The notes under the pieces: model-generated
The model's database searches: none
The model's input: the letters and a program-made list of their open reading frames with translations, nothing else
Told to the model about the DNA's origin: nothing
In this document: positions 35,437 to 46,925 of the stretch, in pieces
Layout of the letters: the number at the start of each line of letters is the position of its first letter
Numbering within the stretch: the first letter of the stretch is position 1
Translations under genes and position numbers: made by a program
NCBI RefSeq assembly: GCF_026230105.1
Contig: NC_079476.1
Span: forward strand, 24,356,559 to 24,420,558
Origin: Diorhabda sublineata
Taxonomy: Eukaryota; Arthropoda; Insecta; Coleoptera; Chrysomelidae
Direction of reading: 5' to 3'
Length of the DNA: 64,000 nt

Positions 35437-36461
35437 CTAATAGCGTGTGTTGCCGCCCCTCGCTCTAATTACAGCTTCCATTCGTCTTGGAAGGCTTCTA
35501 AACAGGTTCTGGACGTATCCTTGCGGCATGTTTTCCCAGAAGTTAAAAAGAACATTTCGAAGATCATCTAGTGCTCTTATTGATGTCGGATATTGCTGAC
35601 TTTGCCATCCTAGATCGTCCCAGACATGCCCTATTGGGTTAAGGTCCAGGCTACGAACAGGCCAATTCAGGGTGGGTATCTCGACCTCTTCTAAGTACTA
35701 CCGAACCACTCTAACAGCGTGTGGACAAGCATTATCGTGCATTAGCACAGAGTTGTCATTGATATGAGGCATATAGGGCACTACATGGGGTTCTAGGATA
35801 TTGGTTATGTACCTGTCAGCATTTAGTCTTCCGTCATTCACTGTTACTAACTCCGTGCGACCCTCGAAACAAATTCTTCACCAAACCATGATAGAGCCAA
35901 CACCAAAGCTTTCAGTTTGACAAAAATTAACCTGATAACCACGTCGCCTATATACTGGTACACGCCTATCTGATGAATATAGACAAAATCTTGATTCATC
36001 CGTGAATAAAATATTGGACCAATTTTGAATATTCCAATTTGCGTGCTCTCGAGCAAATTCCAATCTTGCTACTTGATGTTCTCTGGTAAGACGTGGACCT
36101 CTAGCTGGCACTCTAGGTCGTATACCTGCTTCTCTCAGCCTATTTCGAACTGTTTGTAGGCTTATTCGGACATTACAAACAGCCAACAGATCTGTTTGCA
36201 GCCTTCGAGCGGTGGTATGCCTAATTCTTAATGCCGTTATCCTAAAATAACGATCATCTACTAGCAAAGTTACCCTTCCGCGGCCTTGTCTTCTGGTTAG
36301 CTGCCCTGTTTCTTTGTAGCGAATAACAACTCTGGATATGGTGCTTTGTTGAACTCCAATTACCACGGCGACGTATCTTTGACTGTATCTTGTTGGAACG
36401 CGATGATTCTAGCGGCTTCTTCATTCGTCACATGTCTTGTTAAATGTTGAGGCACATCCAT
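35437..36461 (-). mobile_element. near full-length dead Tc1-like transposase (DD34E type)
   Basis: From the ATG at 36461 to the TAG at 35437 the minus strand encodes about 340 residues, the usual Tc1 length. Visible blocks are MDVPQHLTRHVTNEEAARI, a paired helix-turn-helix region (VIGVQQSTISRVVIRYKETG), GRGR, LQTVRNRLREAGI, ILFTDESRF (first catalytic Asp), MHDNACPH (second Asp) and SLDLNPIGHVWDDLG. In the last block the third acidic residue, 34 residues after the second Asp, is Gly instead of Glu. A one-base loss near 36380 shifts the N-terminus. TGA at 35878 (after IMVW) and TAG at 35698 (after VRVVR) interrupt the frame. It is therefore inactive in at least four ways, yet still fairly young. 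Confidence 0.92.
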
Positions 36462-36640
36462 TATTAACAAAATAAATTTAAATTTTCACTATACAATAAC
36501 ACAATTTGCTTAGAAAGTTCTCGATCTCAATGCATTTTCCAAGACAGAAATGATTTACTGGAGTATTTTTGCTTCCAAAAAAATTTGTAAGAAATTGTGA
36601 TATTTTTTAGCCCATGATACGAAACCAGAAATATAAAAGT
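36462..36640. other. 5' flank of the Tc1-like element
   Basis: AT-rich DNA upstream of the transposase start, probably ending near 36610 (CTAAAAAATATCACA on the minus strand). The terminal repeats have diverged and I cannot set the boundary. Confidence 0.3.
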
Positions 36641-36669
36641 TTATGCATTTCTTTTTCAACTTTGGCATC

Positions 36670-36790
36670 GTCAGCCATCTATTATTTGAATTTAAGCGAG
36701 CCAATGCTATAATTATAGTTAAGTCTTTCATAATTCTTTGTGAACTTATGAATCTTCTTTATTTCTTCTAGCGCCATCTATTAGTAAGTG
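36670..36790. repeat. GCCATCTATTA motif pair
   Basis: AGCCATCTATTA (about 36672) and GCGCCATCTATTAGT (about 36770) lie about 100 bp apart in the same orientation with partly similar flanks. GCGCCATCTA is a word often seen in arthropod repeats. Confidence 0.25.
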
Positions 36791-39041
36791 AGTTTGATTT
36801 GAAAGTTAGATGTTATCAAATATTTGAGCTATTTTTATCATGTATTGTCGAGGTTTTCTTCAGAATATTCCATCAAAAGATATAATTTTACAGAGTAAAT
36901 TAAATGAGCTTCTGAATTCAAAATGGTTTAAAAAATCATGTCCCTGTCGTCATTAATATACGATTATCATTTATAAGTTGGTAGAAAAGTGTTAAGTCCT
37001 TCAAAGAAAATCTAGAAAAAAGTATTCAGTTCACACTTACTTTTATGAAACATTTCAACCTTTCTACAAAGTCCCAAGGTATCTTAGCAAACCATAAACT
37101 TTGTCGTTCATTGAGTCATTATGCTACGAGTGGAGCTTAATGCTTCAATTTAGAAAACAAACCGCGATCGTTCAACATTATTCGTGAATAAGGAAGAGGA
37201 AATAATGAATTCCATGGTTCATTTAATTTATGTTTACTTATTAATACCAGAAGAATTTCAATCAAAATGAAATAAATTTCAATGTATCTAATCAAATCAA
37301 TCAATTTATGTCAAAAAGCAAACTTTTTACTATTTTAGAGTCTCAACTCTGGATAGTTATACTTCTTTACTACCTTTTTTTTAAAATATTAAGAAATATA
37401 TCTAAAGAAAACATTTATTTGAACTAAAGACGATTAATTAGCATATAGCTTGATTTGACAAATCAAAAACTATCATGTATATCGATTCAACCAAGTACAT
37501 AATGGATTATTAATTTCAAAAATTGCTTTTTTAACCTACATACTCACAACTAAATCTTCGTTGATAATTTTATTGATCTTACATGGAAGTTTGAACGGTA
37601 TGAACATCCATACTTAGAGTTTGAGTTTTAAAAAAAAAAGAAAACGACTTCATTAATATACCAGTAAAATGAAAAAAAAATCATTTTTTAAAAGTTTCCC
37701 ATAAAAGTTTTCACGTCATGTTACAAGCAACACTCATTTGTTACAAGAAAACTTACAACTCCGTATAATTCCAAGGAAGTTGTACATCCTAAAGTTTTAT
37801 TTTAGATGCCTTTAAGCTACACATCTACTTTGAATTCAAGCGGCATCGCGGAATCCAACTTAAGGGAAGGTTTAATACAACTAGGTAAAGATACATCGAA
37901 TCCCAGGCTGATTATATGTTTTTCTCTTTTGTTTGTAACAGTTTGATTGTTTTGGGGCATTGGTTACGCTTAAACACTTCGTTTTACAGCTGGATAAGAA
38001 GTTATTGTCGACTTTTTTTGCTAGAATTCAGTAATACATACGAGGTATCATCACTTATTTTTGAAAGATCTTTTGACCGTTCCTCGTCATTCCCATTGAT
38101 AAATATATCGTAATACTATTTGTAAGTAGTCTTGAAATTTACTGCAACTTTAATTATATAGGACAAACGTTACATAATTTAGAAAATAGAACAGAAAACC
38201 ATTAAGGTAATAAATGATGTAACTTACCATAGTTGGAGAAAATCATTAAGATATTGTTCTCAGAGTCCAATAATATGATCGGTAACCGCAATTTTTATGC
38301 TTGTTTATGGTTAACTAACCCTTTGAAAATGTTATCTACCTCACCTACCTCTATCAGTTAGCTATCAAACGTCAACCGATACACAACCCCGTCAACAACA
38401 AACAAGAATTCTACCTTAAAATGGATACAATAAGTGATAAAGCTGTTCAAGCGATCAGCCCAGAGTCTGCAGGAAGTGACTAGTGTGATGTTTCCAGAGT
38501 TTCCAGAGACAGCACATCGCGCCTTCACTAGTGCTCAAATCCAAGAATAGTTTAGAGAAATGAGAAGAGTAGCTGGACAGTCATAAGTCAGCTAATCTTG
38601 AGTTAAAAAGTCCACAAATTAACTACAGCCCAACGAGCAGTCTGTCTACGATTTACCAGAGAAGACGTCTTTAGTTATTCCCATCTGTATTCACGTTTTA
38701 TTTAACTGTTGCTAAGTCACAGCATTTCTAGCCTAAACAGCAGAATACATTTCCCTCGAACATCTCTGACACGTATAAGTTGCTTTGTATTTAACGCAAA
38801 TTTTCTTTTCAATACTTTATCACTGACATTTTTCAAATACTTTCTAGCAATACATATTTGTTATTTGTTTAAGTTTTTTAACCAATTTTTTTAACCAATT
38901 TTCTCCCAGTTTTCTAAACTTCTACTGTAATTTCAAATAAATACTTACTACCTAAGAGTCTCCAGCAAGTAACTTCAAAGTTACGAAGTCATTTAGTTGC
39001 TATATACCGTAACTAACGATCTCTTTTATATTTGTATCTTT
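36791..39041. other. no gene seen
   Basis: On the minus strand a donor-like CTATG|GTAAGTT at about 38229 follows an open LRLPIILLDSENN segment, but there is no convincing acceptor. Other frames show no motif. Confidence 0.4.
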
Positions 39042-39300
39042 TTAAAAGTTCGGCTTGTTCACCAGCCCTCTCCATTTCTGTCTATCCATAGCCATTCGTT
39101 TCCATTTTCTAGCCGCATTCTTCCAAATCTTCTTGACCTCATCCAACCAACTTAACCTCGGTATTCCTTTCGCAAGCTTCTCTACTCTGCTATCAGTATA
39201 GTTCAGCTTCCAGTCCAGCTCCAGTCCATCTCTTCATGAATGTCCCATCCATTTCAACGCCCATTTATAAAATAAACATTCTCTCCATCCAGTACGTCTT
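39042..39300 (-). mobile_element. LINE 3' terminus (reverse-transcriptase ORF end)
   Basis: The minus strand ends with RVEKLAKGIPRLSWLDEVKK, IWKNAARKWKRMAMDRQKWR and GLVNKPNF, then a TAA at 39042. This matches the C-terminal block of many insect LINEs, GRPxxRWLDxVxxDL...NWRxxAxDRxxWRxIVxxA. The last 65 codons are an intact frame, and upstream pieces such as ELDWKLNYTDS are less clear. Only the last part of the element is present. Confidence 0.75.
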
Positions 39301-41220
39301 CTATTTATATTCTATTATATTTACATAATTTTTCGTTTTATTATCAGCATCATTTCGGCTTCTTTCTTTGTTATATTCATTGTCTCCGTAAAGATTCACG
39401 TTTAAATATTGACTGGTAGTTCATAATAAGTTTTGCTTTGTTTTAAGACTATACTTCTATCGTCATCTATGAAGATATTTAATCGCACACCTGTGGAATA
39501 AGTACGAAAAGAAAGAAGGATGATCTTAATTGAGGTTATATTAAGCCAACATCGACAACATTCACATCAAAAGCTCGTTAGTGCAGCTTGCACACATGTG
39601 ATACACAATAAATCATATTTTTATCTGATTCAAGAGAAACTGAGACCGATACGAGATGTTTTTCGAATGGAGAATCGATAGAAAAACTTCAAATGAATCC
39701 AAAGATTAAATTTGTGGCGTGTAATGATTCATCCGTCATTTTGATCAATAAGAAAGTTGAAGAGGATATGATTCATCATTACATCATTAAGAAGTAACGT
39801 GATAACAGAAATCAGATACGTCAAGACGCAAATATCAAATCAGTTTAATAAGTTCTGCGATAAATATACAGGGTGTTTGGTAGGTAGATGCAAAACTATC
39901 AGAAACTAGGAAAAGATATAATTTTTTTCTATTAAGGTATATTCACCTTAGTAAAAAGTTGCGGATGATAAAATTATTTGATATTTGTAATTTTTTTCAC
40001 AAAGACTTCATTTGGAAAAAGGATCATGGTGGTTACAAACATTTAACTTTGTTGAGGGAAAATAGACACCGCAGAAGAATCAGAGATCTCAGTCTATAAA
40101 CATGGAAAGTGTATAAGAAATCTCATATCTTTATATTTGATCATTTTTTCTCTGTGCCTTCACTCAAGCTTCATATTCAATTTCACTTTAGCAGTGTATG
40201 AAATCGTAGTTAAATGGATAAAAACTCTAAATTCCAAGTGTCTTCATCTCAGCATTATTATAATAAAGACGTTGTTAATTTCGGTCATTTATCATATTTA
40301 TCATTGATTTTATTATTCTAGGTACTGATTTTTTTAATCAATAATTTATTTTTCTTAGTATAGTTGTTATAGTTTAGAATGATCGTTTCGCTGTTTACCC
40401 TCCCGAATTTCTCTCTAGCCCTAGGTGCTGCCTAATTCGTATTGATAAACAAAATACTAAAAAAATTTTGGACGAACTTTACCTAAAAACAGAATAACTC
40501 GTCCAGGCGTTCTAAGTCCTGGAAAATCAAAGCGTATTCGTGGAAAGTATAATGACCCCCTGAAGATACTTTTTCCGTCCACTCCTTTTCACATAAAGGG
40601 TAACAGGTAACTCCCCTAGTTAATTAATTATTAAACTTTTTATCTAAGTGGAATAAATATTATTGATAAAGATAATTTCATTAAAATTTTAAGCTTGTGA
40701 AACCCAAAAACCCATTCCCCATTTAATGTAAGCATATTATTCTTTTGTGAAAAAATTAACATTTTTATACAATTATGATTTTGTACTGATTTTTCGTTAA
40801 TTCGTCTATTCCCATCGAATCTTTTCAAGGTTATATGAATAGTTGCTTAGGTGATATAAAACTTAACTCTTAAACAGAAAGCAGCTGTTGTCGCTAGTCA
40901 AAATTACCCTTAAAAACCTATAAAATTTTTCACACATCGGTTATATGATATTTTTAACACAATTCGGTGATGAAAGAATAAGCTGTGTTTTGTATGGGCA
41001 GCTCTTTTACCATTTATTATGATGGTGACAACAGTTATTACATTATTATGTAATTTTTACAAATATTTGATAAAACACAGTCACTTTGACTAATAATGGC
41101 AATTAAAATGTTAAGAATTTAATGGATGTTATCAAATAACACTATAATTAGTGTAAAGTGAAATTAAAACTACCATTGACAATTATACACCACCTAACAA
41201 GACTCAATAATTACATATAA
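39301..41220. other. no gene seen
   Basis: An ACAGGGTGT word at about 39869, common at ends of insect transposons, starts a stretch I cannot assign further. Nothing else is supported. Confidence 0.4.
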
Positions 41221-41436
41221 TGTCACAGACTGCGACACGCTCTCAAGAGAAAATGCAATAGAGATTTTTTTTATAAAACGGCTTCCGAATTGTTAGAGGA
41301 CTCTCGTGTTTTTGTCCGAAAATTGAAAAAGAGCATTCTCCGGTTCGTTGAAGTGTTGCAAAGAAGAAAATTGGCGAGTTTGCAACTAGAGAAAATGGTT
41401 GAAAAGGATCAGAGTGAAAGTATATACTCGAGATGA
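41221..41436 (+). other. 72-codon coding-like open frame, unassigned
   Basis: The plus strand is open from just after a TAA to a TGA at 41434. It encodes a strongly basic, helix-forming peptide: HALKRKCNRDFFYKTASELL, then EDSRVFVRKLKKSILRFVEV, then LQRRKLASLQLEKMVEKDQ. AATGTCACAG just inside the frame could be an acceptor (exon from 41229), and AGTGAAA|GTATAT a donor near 41419. Amino-acid order looks real, with an amphipathic leucine/lysine/glutamate pattern suggesting a coiled coil, and is unlike the AT-driven frames around it. A 75-codon minus frame overlaps as a shadow. I do not recognise the family: a host exon or a LINE ORF1-like relic are both possible. Confidence 0.35.
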
Positions 41437-42899
41437 TATTCTGTGTACCTAAGGAATCTAAGAGCGTCAATCTGTGAGAAGTGTTTTCGGTTATACCAGA
41501 TGGAATTTCATATTTTCATTAGAAATAATTTCGACGATACATTTTTCAGTGAATTAATTGTTTTTTTTTAATCAAAATATAGAATAGTTTACGAAAATTA
41601 CAATGTGTATGTTTAATTCAAGCTCAAAGGTTCCTTCATAACAAAAAATAGAAGAAACAATTAATTTTGTGGAATTCACACCACAAAACAAACGAAATAT
41701 TTATTTTAAAGGTTTATAACTTTACAACTCAAAAATATTTGGAACTTCAATAAAAATACGACTAGGAATAGCGTAGAGGACATAATAAACTATGAAAATT
41801 GATACAAGTTATACTCACAAAGCTAAAAAATCTAGTTAGAACATGAAGGCACGAATTGGAGGAACTTGCAGTGTCCAAGCGATAAGACAACACTCTGTTC
41901 ATTTTGTTATTGAACTTCTCTAAAAAGGATTGTAAGAAATACATAAAGGTACAATAATAAGAGATAGCAAAATCTTGTAAAATACAGTAGCGTAGAATAT
42001 AATTATGAAATACCAGAGCTTGCAATATAGCCTATGTACAAGGTGTGATAAAAAATAGGTTGAATGAAATTTTTGTAGCAGAAACTATTTATACTTTTTT
42101 TAATTTGTATTTGATGATAATATTAACTCGAAAGATTATATAAGTATATATTATAAGTAGTACGGATGATTTAAAAGTAGAAATGAGTGAGTTAATGAAA
42201 GCTAACAGTTAGGACAAACTGAACAGGATGTGAAAAGTTTTAATTATTCATGTGGGGAAAGAAGATCCAATTTTGTTCCGAACCAATTAAAAGAAGAAAT
42301 ATCCTGCATCCATTAATATAGTATTGAAATACCCAAAAGTTGGGTTAATGGGTATGATACTGTGACAAAAATCCAATGGATCAGTAATCTACCTCTTGTT
42401 TAAAGAGTATGTCAATCAAAGTCTGAGGCATAGTGAGACAACGTTTTCTTATAGAGGAATAAATAATTTTTGGCTGCTAGAAATCTTTTTATACACATCA
42501 GTCTAACATGTCTGATGTAACACCACACCGACCTTGATATTGAGAAAACCCCGAAGGAGGAAACCATTCCGAAATACAGGAATCACTCCAATCGTGGATG
42601 AAATTATATTTTACTAATAAATCTTATTAAATAAAAAATTCAAATCAATATCGATTATGGAGAATCCAATATTTTGTGATATTTTATTTGAATGTACATA
42701 AATATTTAAACAAGGGCTCTCTAAAAACGAATTACCAACAAACAAAATTTCATTTAGATCTCTCCAACAATATAAAATAACACGTTTATTATATTTTGGA
42801 CCGTGAAAATTTGTATTTGGCAGTTCGGTACAAAAAAAAGTTATTTATTTTTTTTTTCAAGCATATTATACAGAGTCGTTTAAAGAAGCAGTATTATGG
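41437..42899. other. no gene seen
   Basis: AT-rich DNA without recognisable motif. Confidence 0.45.
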
Positions 42900-43295
42900 A
42901 TAGAGGGAGAGAGAAATGCTGTTAATTGTTAAAAAATTGTTACAATTTTTAGACAAAAGCTTGTAAAAACTAAGAACTGAATGAAGATAAACCAAATAAA
43001 ATAAAATTTCGATATACCGAAGGAAACCACAATGAGTAAAAAATTATAGTTAATAGTAATAGGTAAAGTTGCCCATAACAAAAATTAAACCAGTATGCAA
43101 CATATCCGGAATTAAATATTATTGTTAGAAGTCGTTCACTAAGTAGAAGGCACTTTCCTATAAATATGCCCTCAAATTATTGCGGAATGCTGGAAATAAT
43201 AATATCGATTTGATTTCAATTGCATTTTTTTGCATTGTAAAATATTGAGTCCTTAACTAATTCCGAACGTGGAGTAGGTAGGCAAAGGTCCTGTC
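42900..43295 (-). mobile_element. Jockey-like LINE 3' end, copy 1
   Basis: The minus strand reads LPTPRSELVKDSIFYNAKK from about 43290, then shifts frame to FPAFRNNLRAYL and SAFYLVNDF. The same words occur in order in the plus-strand copy at 56525-56690 (LPLPRSELVKCSILYNAK, then a second NNLKAYL, STFYAVND). The two are therefore copies of one family in opposite orientation. Downstream minus-strand DNA, down to about 42900, still resembles the 3' tail of that copy. Confidence 0.65.
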
Positions 43296-43670
43296 TTCAA
43301 ACTTAAATAGCTTGTAAGATTTCTAAAAAATAAAAGTCAAACAATAAACTCCAATAAATTTTGTACGAAGTGTGAAGGAACGTTGAAGAATCAAAAGTAC
43401 CTCAAAATGTTGTATGGTCCTAACCTAGCGTCTGTTAGGAATCTAATCCCGAATGGGATTGAGACGGAATTTGTCACGCATGAGCTGGAATATCGAGACG
43501 AATTGTGCAGCAAACTTCATCCGTGAAGGACATAGTACACAATTCTTGACTTCCCCACTTAAAATGTTCGTAAGCTCATGCTTAAGCTACCATTATATTA
43601 GAATCCTAGCATCCCACTTTGGGTCGAATTTAGACTGCTATTTTATTTTAATTTTCTGCCAATCGTCAAT
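43296..43670. other. upstream region of Harbinger-like ORF
   Basis: This probably contains part of the 5' end of the PIF/Harbinger element. I could not find a terminal inverted repeat. Confidence 0.3.
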
Positions 43671-44012
43671 ATGGCACCAACGAATGAAGAGATGTTGTTG
43701 CTGATATTACTAATTAAGAAAAGAAGGCGTCGTGCAAAAAGGATGTTTAGGGTGGACCCCTTTTTAGCTGTCCGCCGTGTTAAAAGCCTGTATTTTACAT
43801 TGTTTGATGAACTGTGCAATAGTGAAACAAGATTTTTTAATTTCTTTAGAATGCCACTTCCTTCTTTCAAAGAACTTCTAGGCTACATCCAAAGCGACAT
43901 CTCTAAACAAGAAACAAGATTCCTCAGACCAATTTCACCCGAAGAGAAACTAGTCATAACTCAAATTGCGTGCGCGCGCATATATCAAATAGAGCGCCTG
44001 ATCGGATGCTAG
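43671..44012 (+). mobile_element. PIF/Harbinger transposase N-terminus, truncated
   Basis: An ATG at 43671 opens 113 codons. Residues 1-15 are helical (MAPTNEEMLLLILLI) and are followed by a basic KKRRRRAKR run. VDPFLAVR and RFFNFFRMPLPSFKELLGYI come next, and then FLRPISPEEKLVIT at about residue 88. This is the N-terminal region of HARBI1/PIF-type transposases, where FF.FFRMS..SFxELLxxI is followed by ISPEEKLAITLRYLATG. The homology breaks at the ITQIA position and the frame ends at 44012, so the whole DDE catalytic domain is missing. The following DNA (44003-44187) looks like transposon terminal sequence, which suggests an internal deletion derivative. Confidence 0.75.
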
Positions 44013-44187
44013 CAGCCTAGTATAATGCGCTACAACTGATTTCGTGCATCCCGGGATGCAAAAAGCGACCGGCTGCTCGAATTTCACCATTCCAGCCGGG
44101 ATGCACAAAATCGAGCCTAATCGCTCCCATTTGATTTAATCTCCCAGATGCCAGCTTTTCGGATGCTAGCATCCTAGTATAATGTTA
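44003..44187 (+). repeat. duplicated terminal-like motif with palindromes
   Basis: CGGATGCTAGC followed by CCTAGTATAATG occurs at 44003-44027 and again, with only small differences, at 44160-44184, in the same orientation. Between them is a perfect 14-bp palindrome, GCATCCCGGGATGC (44046-44059), and a partial second copy (GCCGGGATGCAC, about 44096). The second motif itself contains the palindrome GGATGCTAGCATCC. This would fit the 3' end of the Harbinger element with an internal duplicate of its end. Confidence 0.6.
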
Positions 44188-44826
44188 GCCTTACACCACG
44201 TTTTCCACTAGTTAATGGAAGCTCTTGAAGTGATCTAAGTGCGTAAAGATTGAACTAGCATGATTGTGTGAATGGTGTAGCGCTGATTAACCGACATGCA
44301 GGGACTGTCTGATCTCGTAATGGTTGTAAGCGAATAAAACGGCCTTGTAAATGTCTTTCTCCACGATATCGTCACATAAAATGACATTAAGATGAGGAAA
44401 TGACGACTCTAGTTACACTTTCATAGTTTCCTTCCACTCCATCCATCCTTACTCTATTCAACTGCTAGTAGCGTCATCGTCATCGTCAGTGTTTCTTCAC
44501 TTTCAACATACTTTATGTTACGAATAAAGGCAACATCACAACTAAACGAAAATATGTTATGATAATCCCAGGGCGCTTATAAAAGTTATAACAATTTTAA
44601 TTCCAGTTTCATACATTATTACATTATTTGACGTGTAGACGTTATGAGTTATGCCTCGACCAAAAACGTATAACTTGGATTTGACAATATAATTGACAAA
44701 GGGACACAATAATAATTATAATACTATATTAATCTTACTCAATTTTAAATCTTGAATTATGCCAGGTTATAGTAGATTGTAGAAGGTCTTTCAAGCAGAA
44801 ATGACTTTATCTATCTCCAGATCTTA
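44188..44826. other. no gene seen
   Basis: Slightly GC-richer DNA with a short TCATCG repeat (about 44476). I could not assign it. Confidence 0.4.
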
Positions 44827-45160
44827 TTAAATGTATTTTCCACTTACTATTCTAGTAAGTAAACCATGATTTGGATGAAATGTGAAAGTGTTTGCGGATT
44901 CTAGCATGGAAAGAAACGTAACGAATAGATTCGAAGATTCCCAGAAAGGTAAAGGATAATTTTTTCGACAATTGAAATGTTTCGCAATATGTAGACCAAG
45001 AAACTTGATCGAATTTGGAGACCTTATCAAGTCATTGTTAAGTTTAAGAGATTCTGAAACTCTTTTATGGGCTAAAACTAAAGATATCTCAGTGCTTAAA
45101 CAAAGACCGTTCGTGTCAAACCAAGACTTAATAGTAATGAGATCTGGTAAGTAAGTAGTA
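44827..45160 (-). mobile_element. Jockey-like LINE reverse-transcriptase fragment
   Basis: One minus frame reads LITIKSWFDTNGLCLSTE, VSESLKLNNDLIRSPNSI and KFLGLHIAKHFNCRKN. This is the palm-to-thumb junction of Jockey-clade reverse transcriptases, where KWFxxNxLxLNxxKTxxI is followed by ...TKFLGLHID. The frame is unusually intact (about 108 codons) but lacks the rest of the enzyme on both sides. The plus frame at 44972-45154 is its shadow. Confidence 0.75.
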
Positions 45161-46274
45161 AGAGGATTCCTTGATTTTCTAATGAGATTTATCTAGTTCA
45201 TGGGAAAAATAATTATCCATAATGGTGAATTTCTGATATTCCACTCACCTTTCTGAAATAAAACCTCTTTTAGTATTAAAAAGTTTGATACATAGATTTT
45301 GTTTATAGGATTTTAACTCGCAAACAAATCCGGTTGTTTTTGGAAAACTGTACTAGTATCAGAAAGTTGATAGAAAACTATTTATACATAAAGCAGAACT
45401 GAATTTCAGTTCATACATTACAAAATTCAACAGTTACGAATAAAAGCCGAGCATCAATTTCTAAATTAATGTTGTTTCTGTTATTGTGATTTTATTTGTG
45501 TTAGCTGATGAATAAAACGAAGATGAAATTCGTGTTGAGTGCACTTTGTGAAAATACTTCGTGTTTTGAATATAATGTTCTACCTCCTCATAGTTTCGAG
45601 AGTTGATGGAAATTTGTTTCATTTTCATCTACAAAGTTTTGTTTTTAACTACGGCGCATATACAAAGCTGGATTCCATACCTAATGAGGATCAGATTATT
45701 CGAAAAAATATATATTTGATTAAAAAATATTCCATATTGTAAATGTACTACCAATTTTTGAGTTATTTATCTATTGAAAAAAGCATTCACTACAAATCAA
45801 TGTGTCAAAAAATGTGATTCATAACCTTTAAAGATTCATAGTTGTAAAAAAGATTTGGACACATAAATAGCCAGAACCGTTGGGAAAATTCCTAAAATTC
45901 AACTTTAGAAATATCTCTTACTCACATATCGTAACTGACATGGTATAATAATTGACCTAATCCTAATTTCTCCCTAAGGGTTTTCGCCGTTCACCGTGTT
46001 GTACCCTTCCTAACGATGCCTCTTGTCATGTTCGGTCCTCCAGATGCTTCGTGAACTCTTTAGAAATATTATCGTTCTACTAGAGACAAGCATGGAAATT
46101 GAACTCTAAACTTCAAAGATGGAAATTAGATAGTCTCTAAGTTAATTTTGAAGAGAAACCGGTAGTTAGATTTAGTTTAATGCATGTGAGCGTTCGAGAA
46201 TAATATTTTAAGTGTAATTTCAAAATTAGGTATCATTCACATTAAAAGAGTGTTTCTTATCCCAAAACAGTCTT
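45161..46274. other. no gene seen
   Basis: A minus-strand CAGAAAG|GTGAGTGG near 45247 looks like a donor after a short open stretch, but it adjoins the Jockey fragment and is not reliable. Confidence 0.4.
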
Positions 46275-46925
46275 TTGAAAAACTTTTTTTTGGAGACTGA
46301 TTGCATTGTGGTGCAAACAGAACGCATATATTTTAAAATGAGTGAATCATTAAATTTTAGCCCATGCAGACAATATTGTAGTGTTAGCCGAGAATTAGAA
46401 AAAGTATACAGAAGACTGGAAAAGGAATTAAAACAAATCAGGCTTACAATGAATAGTGAAAAGACTACATATTGGAAAATGTACCGCAAAGAAAGAAATC
46501 GGGAAAAACAAACCATTGCAAAGGGCTATAGAACAATTGGGTCTCTAAATCATATTCTTACAGCAAAAGGAATATCCAAAGTAGCAAAAATACGATACAA
46601 TGAAAAAATGTATGGAAAAATATTAGGGAAAGTATGCATTGAGGCAAAGAACGAATGATGAACTGGAAAAATATATAACGAGCCTAATATCACACCAAGA
46701 GAGCACTAAGGAAGAAAAGATAATCAGAAGGAGCTGAGGTAGGTCAAAAAGGTGATGGATAGAAGAGGAAACATCGGATTTGAGAAGACGTATAGTAAAG
46801 ACAGTGATATACTCAAAAATATATGTATTTGGTAAATTTATAATTGTGAAAATTTGGGTAGTAAATACGAACTGCAAAGATAGGAAAGAGCGGCAATTAG
46901 GCATCGGACAACGTCGTAGGATCGT
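46275..46925 (+). mobile_element. LINE reverse-transcriptase relic
   Basis: The plus frame of 127 codons (46275-46658) corresponds to the region after the catalytic box of an insect LINE. It reads SRELEKVYRRLEKELKQIRL, TMNSEKTTYWKMYRKER, then AKGYRTIGSLNHILTAKGIS and KVAKIRYNEKMYGKI, matching LxxAxKxxGLxMNxEKTKYM and RYRAYGSLxHxLxAKxISKxTKxRxY. After a frameshift, RKERQLGIGQRRR at about 46885 fits the C-terminal NRxxWRLxIGxRRR block. The catalytic box itself is missing. Frame changes show that it is inactive. The minus frames over this region are shadows. Confidence 0.75.
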
